From contig DETM01000010.1 of assembly GCA_002361655.1 (NCBI GenBank), forward strand, positions 1-42,249: 42,249 nucleotides of DNA. The letters are read 5' to 3'. The notes beneath the pieces are model-generated. The model was not told the origin of the DNA, did no database searches, and worked only from the letters and a program-made list of their open reading frames with translations. The translations under genes were made by a program, and so were the position numbers. This DNA is from Prevotella sp. UBA3288 (GTDB lineage: Bacteria > Bacteroidota > Bacteroidia > Bacteroidales > Bacteroidaceae). This document shows, piece by piece, positions 23,329 through 33,561 of the stretch (positions are counted from its first letter, which is position 1; each line of letters starts with the position of its first letter).

Positions 23329-25367
23329 TACCACAGCGGCAGACGCTGTTCCTTGGGGATATACATCTTGTCGCCTGGTTTCACGCCGAAGGCCTCATAC
23401 CAGGCATCGATGTGCGGCAGGGCACCGTTGACACGCCAGCGGCCAAGGGCGTGGGGGTCGCTCTTCGTGCGGTTGCGAATCTCTGCCTCGGTGATATTAC
23501 CGGCCCATACACCGGCATAGGCCAGGAAGAAGCGCTGGTCGGGCGTCAGACCGTCAATGACCGGCAGGGGATTGTTCTTCGTGGCATTCTTGAAGGCGGC
23601 ATAGGCTACCTGCAGGCCACCGTGGTCAGCAAGATTCTCGCCCAGCGTCAGACGGCCGTTGGCATTCAGGTCGGGCAGCACCTTGATAGCCGAGAAGAAG
23701 TCGGCATACTTGTCGGTGCGCGCCTTGAACTGCTCGCCGTCGCTGGCAGCCCACCAGTCGTGCATGTTACCGTCTTTGTCGAACTGCCGACCCTGGTCGT
23801 CGAAGCCGTGGGTCATCTCATGACCGATCACCACACCGATGGCACCATAGTTGAAGGCATCGTCGGCCGTCATGTCGAAGAAGGGCACCTGCAGGATGCC
23901 GGCGGGGAAGCAGATCTCGTTGGTCGTGGGGTTATAGTAGGCGTTTACGGTCTGAGGCGTCATATACCAGTCGCCATTGTCCACGGGCTTGCCTGCAGTA
24001 TGGTCAATGTAATAGTCGTTCCAGAACTTGTTGCAAGCCTTGGCATTCTCGTAGTACGACAGCGACGGGTCGATGGTGAGTTTCGACATGTCGATCCACT
24101 TGTCAGGATAGCCCACCTTCACAAAGAACGTGTTGAGTTTCAGCAGGGCATTCACCTTGGTAGAATCGCTCATCCAGTCCTGGGCGGCAATACGTTCGCC
24201 AAGGGCTATCTGCAGGTTTTTTATCAAGCGTATCATGCGCTCTTTGGCGGCAGCGGGGAAATAGCGTTCCACGTACATCTTGCCAAGGGCCTGACCCATA
24301 AAGCGCTCCACCTGGTTGGTGGCACGGCGCCAAGAGGGATGGTCTTGCTGACGTCCGGACATCACCTTGCCAAAGAATTCGAAGTTGGCTTCACGCACCT
24401 CGTCGTTCAGATAGCCTGTGGCCCCCAGGATGACGCCCCACTCCATCACGTCGCGATAGACGGCAGGCTTCATCTTGGCCAGCAACTGGTTGGTACCCTC
24501 CATGAAGGCCGGCTGCCCTACGATCAGTTCCTGCATGTATTGGCTCTTCAGACCCTGGGCGTTCATCACCTGCTCCAGTTTCAGGTTGGGATACTTCTTG
24601 TTGAAGTCGGCCAGGGTCATCTTGTTGTAGTTGGCCTGAGGGTCGCGCAATTCTGTCCTGCTCTTCGAAATCTTAGCCAGAGCGAGTTCCATGCTAAAGA
24701 TATTCTGCATCTTCTTCGTAGCGGCACTCTTGCTGAAGCCAAACAGTTGGAACATCCTGACGATGTGTTTCTTATACGCTTCGCGAATCTTCGTCGTGGC
24801 AGGGTCGTTCTCCAGATAATAGTCCTTCATGCCGAGGGTCAGTCCGCCCTGACTGACATTCAGGATATTCTGCGTGGCGTTCTTCTCGTCAGCACCCATG
24901 CCGACCCGGTAGAACTCCGAGTTGCCATACTGCGCCATCTCCAGTTGGATGGCAAAGAGTTGGTCGTTGCTCTTGGCAGCCTCCAGACGCTTGATGAGGG
25001 GCATCACAGGCGCAATGCCATCCCGCTCACGACGGACAGAGTCCATGGCCATCTTATAGATGTCGGACAGTTTCTGCTCAGTGGTCCCTTTCTCGTAGGT
25101 ATTGTTCAGCAACTCCGTCAGTATGCCGTTGATGCGCTTGTTGTTATCCTCGCCCAAACGGTCGAAAGAGCCGAAGCGCGAATAGGCAGGTGGCAGTGGA
25201 TTGTTCTTCATCCATCCGCCACAGGCGTACTCATAGAAATCGTCAGCAGGACGCACCGAGGTGTCCAGGTCTGCCAAGTTAATACCCGAGCGCAGCGGCT
25301 CCTGTGCCGTTGCAGCGAGCGACATTGTCGACAATGCCATAAAACCGAAAATCTTGATAAGTTTCAT
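23328..25367 (-). CDS. pepO: M13-family zinc metallopeptidase (PepO/neprilysin-like)
   Basis: The product has 679 residues, full length for M13. The signal peptide MKLIKIFGFMALSTMSLAAT is cleaved near TAQEP, with no lipobox, so it is probably periplasmic. The N-terminal M13 motif appears as PADDFYEYACGGWMKNNPLP. The zinc site HEMTH is at 516-520 with Glu517 as catalytic residue, and the third ligand lies in GENLADHGGL (Glu577, with Asp581). A second typical tail motif, NGALPHIDAWYEAF then GVKPGDKMY, is near the C-terminus. It would cut short peptides. It lies about 200 bp downstream of the ABC-F gene across a repeat-rich gap, so it may have its own start, but no TAnnTTTG box was found there. 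Confidence 0.92.
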   Translation of the reverse strand: MKLIKIFGFMALSTMSLAATAQEPLRSGINLADLDTSVRPADDFYEYACGGWMKNNPLPPAYSRFGSFDRLGEDNNKRINGILTELLNNTYEKGTTEQKLSDIYKMAMDSVRRERDGIAPVMPLIKRLEAAKSNDQLFAIQLEMAQYGNSEFYRVGMGADEKNATQNILNVSQGGLTLGMKDYYLENDPATTKIREAYKKHIVRMFQLFGFSKSAATKKMQNIFSMELALAKISKSRTELRDPQANYNKMTLADFNKKYPNLKLEQVMNAQGLKSQYMQELIVGQPAFMEGTNQLLAKMKPAVYRDVMEWGVILGATGYLNDEVREANFEFFGKVMSGRQQDHPSWRRATNQVERFMGQALGKMYVERYFPAAAKERMIRLIKNLQIALGERIAAQDWMSDSTKVNALLKLNTFFVKVGYPDKWIDMSKLTIDPSLSYYENAKACNKFWNDYYIDHTAGKPVDNGDWYMTPQTVNAYYNPTTNEICFPAGILQVPFFDMTADDAFNYGAIGVVIGHEMTHGFDDQGRQFDKDGNMHDWWAASDGEQFKARTDKYADFFSAIKVLPDLNANGRLTLGENLADHGGLQVAYAAFKNATKNNPLPVIDGLTPDQRFFLAYAGVWAGNITEAEIRNRTKSDPHALGRWRVNGALPHIDAWYEAFGVKPGDKMYIPKEQRLPLW

Positions 25368-25368
25368 A

Positions 25369-25415
25369 TTGATGTTTATTATAAGTTTTGTATTTGATGT
25401 TTATTATAAGTTTTG
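25369..25415. repeat. 22-bp direct repeat upstream of the M13 gene
   Basis: A 22-bp sequence beginning TTGATGTTTATTATAAG occurs twice without mismatch (25369-25390 and 25394-25415), 3 bp apart, directly in front of the M13 start codon. It may be a duplicated leader or binding site. Confidence 0.7.
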
Positions 25416-25530
25416 ACCCCCTCAGTCCCCCTGTTTCGACCCCCTCAGTCCCCCTGTTTAGGGGGAAGTCAAGTCCTCCCTAAGCAGGGAGGATTTAGGA
25501 GGGTCCCTAAGCAGGGAGGATTTAGGAGGG
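25415..25530. repeat. Tandem and palindromic GC-rich repeats between ABC-F and M13 genes
   Basis: There are two 23-bp copies starting GACCCCCTCAG (25415-25437 and 25438-25460, identical except the last base) and two perfect 27-bp copies starting TCCCTAAGCAGGG (25477-25503 and 25504-25530). They contain hairpins TCCCCC/GGGGGA (25449-25454 with 25461-25466) and CCTCCCT/AGGGAGG (25475-25481 with 25486-25492). This looks like a small repeated palindromic element that has been duplicated. It may also act as a terminator for the leftward ABC-F transcript. Confidence 0.75.
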
Positions 25531-25542
25531 TCTTGTTATTTA

Positions 25543-25563
25543 CCTTTTCAATTTTTCATTTTT

Positions 25564-25578
<15 letters not shown>
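25543..25578. repeat. TTTTCAAT octamer-type spacer repeat overlapping a gene end
   Basis: A run of imperfect TTTTTCAAT copies covers the 3' end of the ABC-F gene. The last codons (Lys-Leu-Lys-Asn) and the TGA stop at 25564-25566 are made from the repeat, so expansion or contraction could change the protein's C-terminus. Confidence 0.6.
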
Positions 25579-27579
<2,001 letters not shown>

Positions 27580-27581
27580 CG

Positions 27582-29687
27582 CTACTTGACCTCCTCCCAG
27601 CGCAGCACAGCGCCATTTTTCCTGGCAGGGTCCGCTCCCTTGTAGTCCATCGAGTAGGGACTGCCCGTGGTGGGACTCTTGCCAATATACAGATGTGTAC
27701 GCATAGACATCAGCATAAATTCGTGCGACAGATAGTCCTGCCAGAGGAACACCTCGGCTTTCGAGACATCCTTGGTCAGACCGACATCGCCAGGCAGTCC
27801 GATGCCTGACACCCACACATAGCGGCCGTCCTCGCACTGAAGGATGACTTGTCCCTGTCCTTTGTCTATCAGCCGGAAACGAGTATCTTTCGAATACCTC
27901 TTGGCATCTGTGTCGTACAAAGGCCCGTGAGCCGTAGCACACATGGGCTTGCCTGTTGCCAGGTTGACGATGCGGATGGTCTTGCCGTAAGGGATATTCT
28001 GTGTGCGGTCGGCTTCAGGCTCCTCGACGGTAAAATTGTCAAACTCTGCATAGCCGCCGTTCTTGCCGTTTTTATTGAAAGCGAAGAGCGCATGGCGCGA
28101 ACCCTGGAAGGTGACCAACTGGTAAGATAGCGGCATCATGCGTCCCAGTGTCTGGAAGTTCACGCCATCGGTAGAATATTCATACTGTGCCTGATCGCGG
28201 TCATAGTCGCCACTCATGCGCAGCCATATCTTATGCTGCGGCAAAGTGAGCGGTCTGTCTATCGTGTCGTTGGTCAACTGCTCAAAGCAGCGCAGGGTCA
28301 GGGCTTTGCCGTCTTTGACGATGCCAATCCACGAACAGGGCACGTTGATATTGCCAAGTCCGCACACGTCACCGTCTTTCAGTCCTTTGGTAAAGAGTTC
28401 CACCGTCACAATGCTCTTAGGTCCTATCACGCGCTGCGTCAGCGAGTTACGTGCCCACATCAACTGGTCGGCAGGCATCGTGTTCAGACGCAGCCGACCA
28501 CGCGTCAGCCGCCACATCTTGTCGTTGGGATTATGGTTCCACTGCCACACGTTCCCCAGTTGTTTGCCGTCGAAGCGTTCGCTTCTTTCATAGGGAGCAT
28601 AGGGCGACGTTGCGGACGGCGACTGACCGTCAGCGACCTGTACGCCGGGTTTGAACCATGTGCGGGGGGCGCGTCCGAGATTACCCTCCAGACCTACCAT
28701 CGGCCACCCGTCGGCCCACGTCATCGGCATCAGACAGACGGTGCGGCCGATGCTGTGGAAGTCCTGCATGAACAGTGCCCACCACGTGCCGTCAGTGGCC
28801 TGGACAATGCCGCCCTGATGGGCATTCGAACAGGCTGTCGCCCCCTTGTCCACAGGACCGAGACTGAACTTGGAGCCGTCAGCCACGATGCGTCCCTTCC
28901 ACTGCGTCAGCGAGGCGGCATGATAGCCATAGGTCTCGTCGGCGGTGATGACACGTGTCTCGTAAGGCCCCCATATGTTCTTCGAGCGAGAGCACAGTGT
29001 GCGGCCATTGGGTTTATAGTCGGTAGAAATCAGGTAGTACATACCGTCGATCTTGTAGATGTGGTGCCCTTCGCCTACACCGTTACCCTCGGGTATGATG
29101 GTGCGCTGAGTACCCTCTACAGGACCGCTCATGTCGGGCTTCAGTTCCGTGCATTTCACTTCTCCATAGCCGTGGACAGCGTAAATTTTACCGTCATCGT
29201 CGAAGAGCACGCCCAGGTCGTAAATGCGCCCTTTCATGTTGTGATGCTTCCAGGGACCATGGATATCCTTGGAAGTATAGCATTGAAGCCCCTTCCCGTT
29301 CACATTCGAGAAGACATAGAACTGTCCGTTGGCATAGCGGATACAGGGTGCCCAGATGCCCTCACCATAGACCTCGCCGCGGTTCTTGCCCTGCGGCCCG
29401 CTCAGCGAGAAGGCCGGATCGTCGAAGTCGAAGCGGTCGAAACAATAGGAGGCGAACTCCCAGTTGACCAGGTCTTTGGAATGCAGAATGACCAATCCGG
29501 GTACAGCGTGCATCGTAGTCCCTGCCAGATAATAGTCGTCGCCCACCCTGATGACGTCAGGATCCGAGAATTCATCATAGAACAACGGGTTCGTGAAGGT
29601 GCCGTTGCCATTATCCGCCGTCCACGACTGGGCATTCGCCATACTAGCAGACAGCCATAAAAAAAACATCAAATAAGCGTATTTCAT
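27582..29687 (-). CDS. Secreted glycoside hydrolase family 43 enzyme
   Basis: The product has 701 residues from the ATG at 29687, with signal peptide MKYAYLMFFLWLSASMANAQ. An upstream in-frame extension overlaps the promoter and is rejected. The GH43 five-bladed propeller occupies about 25-340: catalytic base Asp42 (FSDPDVI), pKa-setting Asp157 (IYDLGVLF) and general acid Glu206 (VGEGHHIYK). A beta-sandwich of the GH43_C2 type follows (about 370-570, ERFDGKQLGNVWQWNHNP to YAEFDNFTVEE), then a third domain of about 130 residues (GKTIRIVNLATGKPM to the end) that may be a trefoil-like carbohydrate-binding module. GH43 enzymes cut arabinan, xylan side chains or related beta/alpha-L-linked pentosides; the exact target is not visible. 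A consensus promoter precedes it. Confidence 0.9.
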   Translation of the reverse strand: MKYAYLMFFLWLSASMANAQSWTADNGNGTFTNPLFYDEFSDPDVIRVGDDYYLAGTTMHAVPGLVILHSKDLVNWEFASYCFDRFDFDDPAFSLSGPQGKNRGEVYGEGIWAPCIRYANGQFYVFSNVNGKGLQCYTSKDIHGPWKHHNMKGRIYDLGVLFDDDGKIYAVHGYGEVKCTELKPDMSGPVEGTQRTIIPEGNGVGEGHHIYKIDGMYYLISTDYKPNGRTLCSRSKNIWGPYETRVITADETYGYHAASLTQWKGRIVADGSKFSLGPVDKGATACSNAHQGGIVQATDGTWWALFMQDFHSIGRTVCLMPMTWADGWPMVGLEGNLGRAPRTWFKPGVQVADGQSPSATSPYAPYERSERFDGKQLGNVWQWNHNPNDKMWRLTRGRLRLNTMPADQLMWARNSLTQRVIGPKSIVTVELFTKGLKDGDVCGLGNINVPCSWIGIVKDGKALTLRCFEQLTNDTIDRPLTLPQHKIWLRMSGDYDRDQAQYEYSTDGVNFQTLGRMMPLSYQLVTFQGSRHALFAFNKNGKNGGYAEFDNFTVEEPEADRTQNIPYGKTIRIVNLATGKPMCATAHGPLYDTDAKRYSKDTRFRLIDKGQGQVILQCEDGRYVWVSGIGLPGDVGLTKDVSKAEVFLWQDYLSHEFMLMSMRTHLYIGKSPTTGSPYSMDYKGADPARKNGAVLRWEEVK

Positions 29688-29713
29688 CTGTTCCTTATTT
29701 CCAAAAAGTCCGA

Positions 29714-29745
29714 CAAAGGTACGACTTTTCCTTGACATATCCAAA
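29714..29745 (-). promoter_or_regulatory. Promoter of the GH43/ABC-F unit
   Basis: Minus strand: TTTG at 29742-29745, 20 nt, then TACCTTTG at 29714-29721. The start would fall near 29707, about 20 nt before the GH43 ATG at 29687. Confidence 0.75.
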
Positions 29746-29852
29746 AATCCGGGCGTTTTTTCTCATCTGTACTTAACTCGCGGGGTAAAGTTTGGACAGG
29801 AGCCCACCGACACAGCAAAAGCGCGTTTGTCCACGCCAGACACCGTATTGAA

Positions 29853-29916
29853 CCGATATACAACATTTTTTAAGAAAAAAAGAACACTTAATATCGGATA
29901 AAAATGTGTAATTTTG
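29853..29916 (+). promoter_or_regulatory. Promoter region of the AraC/polyene-like operon
   Basis: TAATTTTG (29909-29916) matches TAnnTTTG on the plus strand, 28 bp before the AraC start codon; an AGGAAG stretch (29931-29936) could serve as a ribosome site. The -33 side lacks a perfect TTTG. Upstream, CCGATAT (29853-29859) and ATATCGG (29891-29897) form an inverted repeat around an A/T-rich core (TTTTTT-AAG-AAAAAA), just where a regulator would bind; it may be an operator, possibly for the AraC protein itself. Confidence 0.5.
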
Positions 29917-29943
29917 CAGCCGATTTCAAAAGGAAGTTAAATA

Positions 29944-30840
29944 ATGACGTCATCAGCCGCTTTGGGCCATCAGGAAACAGGCGAAAAATACTCCGGCTTT
30001 GCACCCATCATAGCCATTGAGAATGAAGTGTTTTTCCTCGACAATCTGCAAGATGCCGTGAAGGCTTCGAACTACAGGTCGGAGTACAACGCCATCTTAC
30101 ACTGCCGTGAGGGCCGGCTGATTATCGAAATGGGCGGCAACCAGCAGGTCGTTGTCAAAAAGGGCCAGTTGATGCTCATTCCCGCCAACAAGTTGGTACA
30201 GCCCATGATGGTAAGTACCGACATCGAGGTTGGCGCGCTCATCATCAGCGACAGTGCTTTGAAATCAGTGCTGGGCAGCGAAATCAACATCTGGAACAGG
30301 GCCATGTACACCAAGCAGATCTATGTGGTCGACGGTCAGCAGTGGACATACGGATTCGAGAACTACACGAAGAGTATCTTCGATGGTGGCATGTTGCATC
30401 TGCACAAACAACTGGTGATGGCTTTCCTGCGTGCGTACCTTCTTACTATATGCGAGGCCTTGATACGGACGGAGAAGATGTCGCTGTGCGACGACTCGTC
30501 GAACCTGCGCGAGAAAGCCATCTTCAACGACTTCCTGGAACTGCTGTCGCAACAGAAGCAGAAGCACCAGCCTGTATGCTACTACGCCAATGCGCTGTGC
30601 ATCACGCCCAAGCACCTGTCGACTATCTGTCGGAGGGTGAGCGGCAAGGCACCCACGAAATGGATTACAGAAAGCGTTATGGAAGACTGCTACACGCTGC
30701 TTCGCAACACGAGCCTGAGCATCAAGGAAATTTCCAACCGTCTGGGATTCCCCAACTCGTCGTTCTTCGGGCAGTACTTCCGTGAGCAGTCTGGCACTAC
30801 GCCCTTGAAATACAGAACCGAACATCGAACCATCATCTAA
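29944..30840 (+). CDS. AraC-family transcriptional regulator
   Basis: The product has 298 residues. The N-terminal part (about 20-180) is a cupin-like sensor: AILHCREGRLIIEMGGNQQ, VVVKKGQLMLIPANKLVQP. The C-terminal 100 residues are the two-helix-turn-helix AraC DNA-binding domain: CYYANALCITPKHLSTICRR then VSGKAPTKWI, and SIKEISNRLGFPNSSFFGQY then FREQSGTTPLKYR. It stops only 8 bp before the GNAT gene on the same strand, so it heads the biosynthetic operon and probably controls it or itself; the signal it senses is unknown. It is divergent from the GH43 gene but separated by about 250 bp with two promoters. Confidence 0.9.
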   Translation: MTSSAALGHQETGEKYSGFAPIIAIENEVFFLDNLQDAVKASNYRSEYNAILHCREGRLIIEMGGNQQVVVKKGQLMLIPANKLVQPMMVSTDIEVGALIISDSALKSVLGSEINIWNRAMYTKQIYVVDGQQWTYGFENYTKSIFDGGMLHLHKQLVMAFLRAYLLTICEALIRTEKMSLCDDSSNLREKAIFNDFLELLSQQKQKHQPVCYYANALCITPKHLSTICRRVSGKAPTKWITESVMEDCYTLLRNTSLSIKEISNRLGFPNSSFFGQYFREQSGTTPLKYRTEHRTII

Positions 30841-30848
30841 ATAGACAC

Positions 30849-31982
30849 ATGGAAGGAATCAGCGTCGTAAAGGTAAGGAACAGGCAACAGATGAGCGACT
30901 TCATCCGCATCGCGGATGTGGTCTATAGCAACTGTGAGCAATATGTTCCCGATCTGGAAAGAGACATCCGAGCCAACTTCAACCAGAAGAAGAATGCAGG
31001 CATGGACTTCTCCGACCTCCAGCCTTTCGTGGCCTACAGGGGGAAAGAGGTGGTGGGGCGTATCGTGGGCATCGTCAACCGCAAAGCCAACAAGCGTTGG
31101 AACACCAGCAAGGTGCGCTTCTCCCTCATCGAGTTCATCGACGACACTGCTGTGTCGCAGGCCCTGATCAAAGCCGTCGAAGACTGGGGACGCGAGAAAG
31201 GGATGACGGAGATCATCGGGCCCATGGGCATCACCGATTTCGACAAGGAGGGGATGCTTATCGACGACTTCCACCTCCAGGGGTCGCTGACAGCCATCTA
31301 CAACCCGCCCTACTATCCGCAGCATTTGGAGCGTCTGGGGTTTCAAAAGGAGGTCGACTGGGTGCAGATTCGTGTGCAGGTGCCCAAGGAGGTGCCTGCC
31401 AAGTATGCCCGCGTCTCAGACTATGCCCACCAGATGCTGGGACTGCGTGTGGAAAAACTGACCGACAAGCAGGTGGCTCACGATGGCTATGGACAGCAAA
31501 TCTTCCATCTGCTCAACCAGGCCTATGCCGGACTCTACGGTTTCTCCGAGTTCTCCCACGACCAGATCGACGACTTCGTCAAGCACTATCTGAAGTTGCT
31601 CGACAACCGCCTGATGCCCGTGGTCTTCAATGACAAGAACGAGATGGTGGGCGCAGCCGTCACCATGGGCAGTCTGGCCGAAGCCATGCACAAGTCGCAT
31701 GGCCGTCTGTTACCCTTCGGCTGGTTCCACCTGCTCAAGGCTCTGAAATGGAAGCCTGCCGACCACGCCGAGATGCTGCTTATCGCCGTCCGTCCCGACT
31801 ATCAGGGCCTCGGCGTCAACGCGCTGTTCTTCAGCGACCTGATACCCATCTACAACCAACTGGGCTTCAAATGGGCAGAGACCGGTCCGCAACTGGAGGA
31901 CAATGTCAGGGAACTGTCACAATGGAAACCGCTGCACCCGCAGACGGTAAAGCGCCGTCGCTGCTACAAAAAATCGATTTGA
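30849..31982 (+). CDS. GNAT-fold N-acyltransferase-like protein
   Basis: The product has 377 residues, longer than a single GNAT domain. A start-proximal acetyltransferase-like part (ISVVKVRNRQQMSDFIRIAD ... VAYRGKEVVGRIVGIVN) and a C-terminal one with the acetyl-CoA loop VRPDYQGLGVNALFFSDLI suggest a duplicated GNAT fold. Hydrophobic transmembrane segments are absent. It follows the AraC gene and precedes a ketosynthase. In aryl-polyene and related lipid clusters of Bacteroidota a gene like this is common at the operon front, but its acyl acceptor is not known. The name N-acetyltransferase should be read as fold-level only. Confidence 0.7.
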   Translation: MEGISVVKVRNRQQMSDFIRIADVVYSNCEQYVPDLERDIRANFNQKKNAGMDFSDLQPFVAYRGKEVVGRIVGIVNRKANKRWNTSKVRFSLIEFIDDTAVSQALIKAVEDWGREKGMTEIIGPMGITDFDKEGMLIDDFHLQGSLTAIYNPPYYPQHLERLGFQKEVDWVQIRVQVPKEVPAKYARVSDYAHQMLGLRVEKLTDKQVAHDGYGQQIFHLLNQAYAGLYGFSEFSHDQIDDFVKHYLKLLDNRLMPVVFNDKNEMVGAAVTMGSLAEAMHKSHGRLLPFGWFHLLKALKWKPADHAEMLLIAVRPDYQGLGVNALFFSDLIPIYNQLGFKWAETGPQLEDNVRELSQWKPLHPQTVKRRRCYKKSI

Positions 31983-32047
31983 TTAAGGATTGATAATATA
32001 GAGAAACAATTAATAAAGAGAACAAAAAAAATAAAGAACTAAAGAAA

Positions 32048-33277
32048 GTGGAAAAGAGAGTTGTAATAACAGGAATGGGCATCTGGTCATGCCTTGGTAA
32101 GACACTTGAAGAAGTACGTGAGTCGCTCTATACCGGCCGTAGTGGTATCATCTTCAGCCAGGAGCGCAAGGATAAGGGTTTCCGCTCGGCCCTCTGTGCC
32201 AACGTGGAGCAGCCCGACCTGAAGCCCTTTGTGAAGCGTGGGCCCCGCCAGTTCATGCCCGAGGAGGCACAGTATGCCTATATGGCCACGAAGGACGCCC
32301 TGGAGGCCGCACGCCTGGACCAGGACTATATCGACCAGCACGAGGTGGGCATCATCTACGGCAACGACTCGGTAGCCCAGGCCACGATGGAGGCCCTCGA
32401 CAAGTTCCGTGAGTTTGGCGACACGTCGGCCTGCGGCAGCGGTGCCATCTTCCAGTCGATGAACTCGACAGTGACGATGAACCTGGCATGCCTGTTCCGG
32501 CTGCGCGGCATCAACCTGACCTCGTCGGCAGCCTGCGCCAGCAGTTCACAGGCCATCGGCCTGGCCTCGCTGCTCATTCGCAACGGTCTGCAGGACTGCG
32601 TGGTGTGCGGTGGTGCCCAAGAGGCCAATATGTACAGCGTCGCCTCGTTCGACGGCATCCAGGCCTTCTCCACACGTGAGAACGAACCGACGAAAGCATG
32701 CCGACCCTTCGACCGCGACCGCGACGGACTGGTGCCCGGAGGCGGTGCTGCCACCGTCATCCTCGAGAGTCTTGACCACGCCATACAGCGGGGCGCTCCC
32801 ATCCTGGCCGAAGTGGTAGGCTGGGGCTTCTCCGGCAATGGCGACCATATCTCCACGCCCAATGTGGCCGGTCCGGCACGCTCGCTGGAACTCTGTCTGA
32901 AGAACAGCGGTATCACCGACGTGCGACAGATAGGCTATATCAACGCCCACGCCACCTCGACGAAGGCCGGCGATGGCCGCGAGGCACTGGCCATCGCCCA
33001 GATATTCGGTGACTACCGCGTGCCCGTCACGTCGACCAAGAGCCAGACCGGTCACGAGATGTGGATGGCAGGTGCCAGCGAGATGATCTACTCGATGCTG
33101 ATGATGCAGAACGGATTCATCGCCGGCAATATCAACTTCGAGAATCCCGACGAGGAGACGGCAGCCGTCAATGTCATTCCTGAGACCCGCGAGCAGGCCT
33201 TCGACATGTTCCTGTCAAACTCGTTCGGCTTCGGAGGCACCAACTCGACGCTCATCGTGAAGAAATATCAGAAATAA
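32048..33277 (+). CDS. Beta-ketoacyl-ACP synthase (FabB/F type)
   Basis: The product has 409 residues, starting at a GTG (32048). It condenses an acyl chain with malonyl-ACP. The catalytic triad is intact: Cys163 (SSAACASSSQ), His301 (INAHATSTKAGD) and His336 (KSQTGHEMWMAGA), with Lys331. Also seen are the GGGAA strand after DGLVPG and the C-terminal FGFGGTNS loop. It is a cluster-type synthase rather than the housekeeping one, judging by its place among ACP, dehydratase, MMPL exporter and LolA-like genes. The region before it (31983-32047) is A-rich without a TAnnTTTG promoter. A run of TTTTCAA repeats separates it from the ACP gene. Confidence 0.92.
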   Translation: MEKRVVITGMGIWSCLGKTLEEVRESLYTGRSGIIFSQERKDKGFRSALCANVEQPDLKPFVKRGPRQFMPEEAQYAYMATKDALEAARLDQDYIDQHEVGIIYGNDSVAQATMEALDKFREFGDTSACGSGAIFQSMNSTVTMNLACLFRLRGINLTSSAACASSSQAIGLASLLIRNGLQDCVVCGGAQEANMYSVASFDGIQAFSTRENEPTKACRPFDRDRDGLVPGGGAATVILESLDHAIQRGAPILAEVVGWGFSGNGDHISTPNVAGPARSLELCLKNSGITDVRQIGYINAHATSTKAGDGREALAIAQIFGDYRVPVTSTKSQTGHEMWMAGASEMIYSMLMMQNGFIAGNINFENPDEETAAVNVIPETREQAFDMFLSNSFGFGGTNSTLIVKKYQK

Positions 33278-33280
33278 CCA

Positions 33281-33309
33281 TTTTTCAATTTTTTAATTTT
33301 TCAATTTTT
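33281..33309. repeat. TTTTCAAT octamer-type spacer repeat
   Basis: TTTTTCAAT-type repeats fill the 35 bp between the ketosynthase stop and the ACP start. They match those near 23200, 23300 and 25560. Confidence 0.6.
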
Positions 33310-33312
33310 ATT

Positions 33313-33561
33313 ATGACAAGAGAAGAAATCATTGAACAAGTGAACAGCGTACTCGCTGAAGAGTTTGAAGTAGAGGACAGCAACTTTGCTCCTGAGGACA
33401 ATGTCAAGGAGACACTGTCGCTCGACAGCCTGAGCCTGGTCGACCTGGTGGCTATCATCCAGTACACCTATAAGATCAAGGTGCCCGTGAGCGACCTGCC
33501 CAAGATCAAGACTTTCAACGACCTCTACGACTACATCGAGGAGCACCTGCCCAAAGAGTAA
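33313..33561 (+). CDS. Acyl carrier protein
   Basis: The product has 82 residues, an acidic four-helix ACP. The phosphopantetheine site is Ser39 in LSLDSLSLVDLV, the canonical D-S-L context. It carries acyl intermediates for the neighbouring ketosynthase, dehydratase-like protein and FabG. The stop codon is directly followed by the ATG of the dehydratase-like gene (TAAATG), implying coupled translation. It is probably a dedicated carrier for this cluster rather than the housekeeping AcpP. Confidence 0.93.
   Translation: MTREEIIEQVNSVLAEEFEVEDSNFAPEDNVKETLSLDSLSLVDLVAIIQYTYKIKVPVSDLPKIKTFNDLYDYIEEHLPKE

Noticed and set aside
23250..25397. A 715-codon plus-strand open frame opposite the M13 peptidase
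   Set aside because: Antisense shadow; the M13 HEMTH and ENLAD motifs are on the minus strand.
27580..27942. N-terminal extension of the ABC-F gene
   Set aside because: The extra 121 codons overlap the GH43 coding region in another frame and have no ABC-F sequence; MVSVEGLKVEF is the usual start.
28233..29660. A 475-codon plus-strand open frame opposite the GH43 gene
   Set aside because: Antisense shadow of a gene with intact GH43 catalytic residues.
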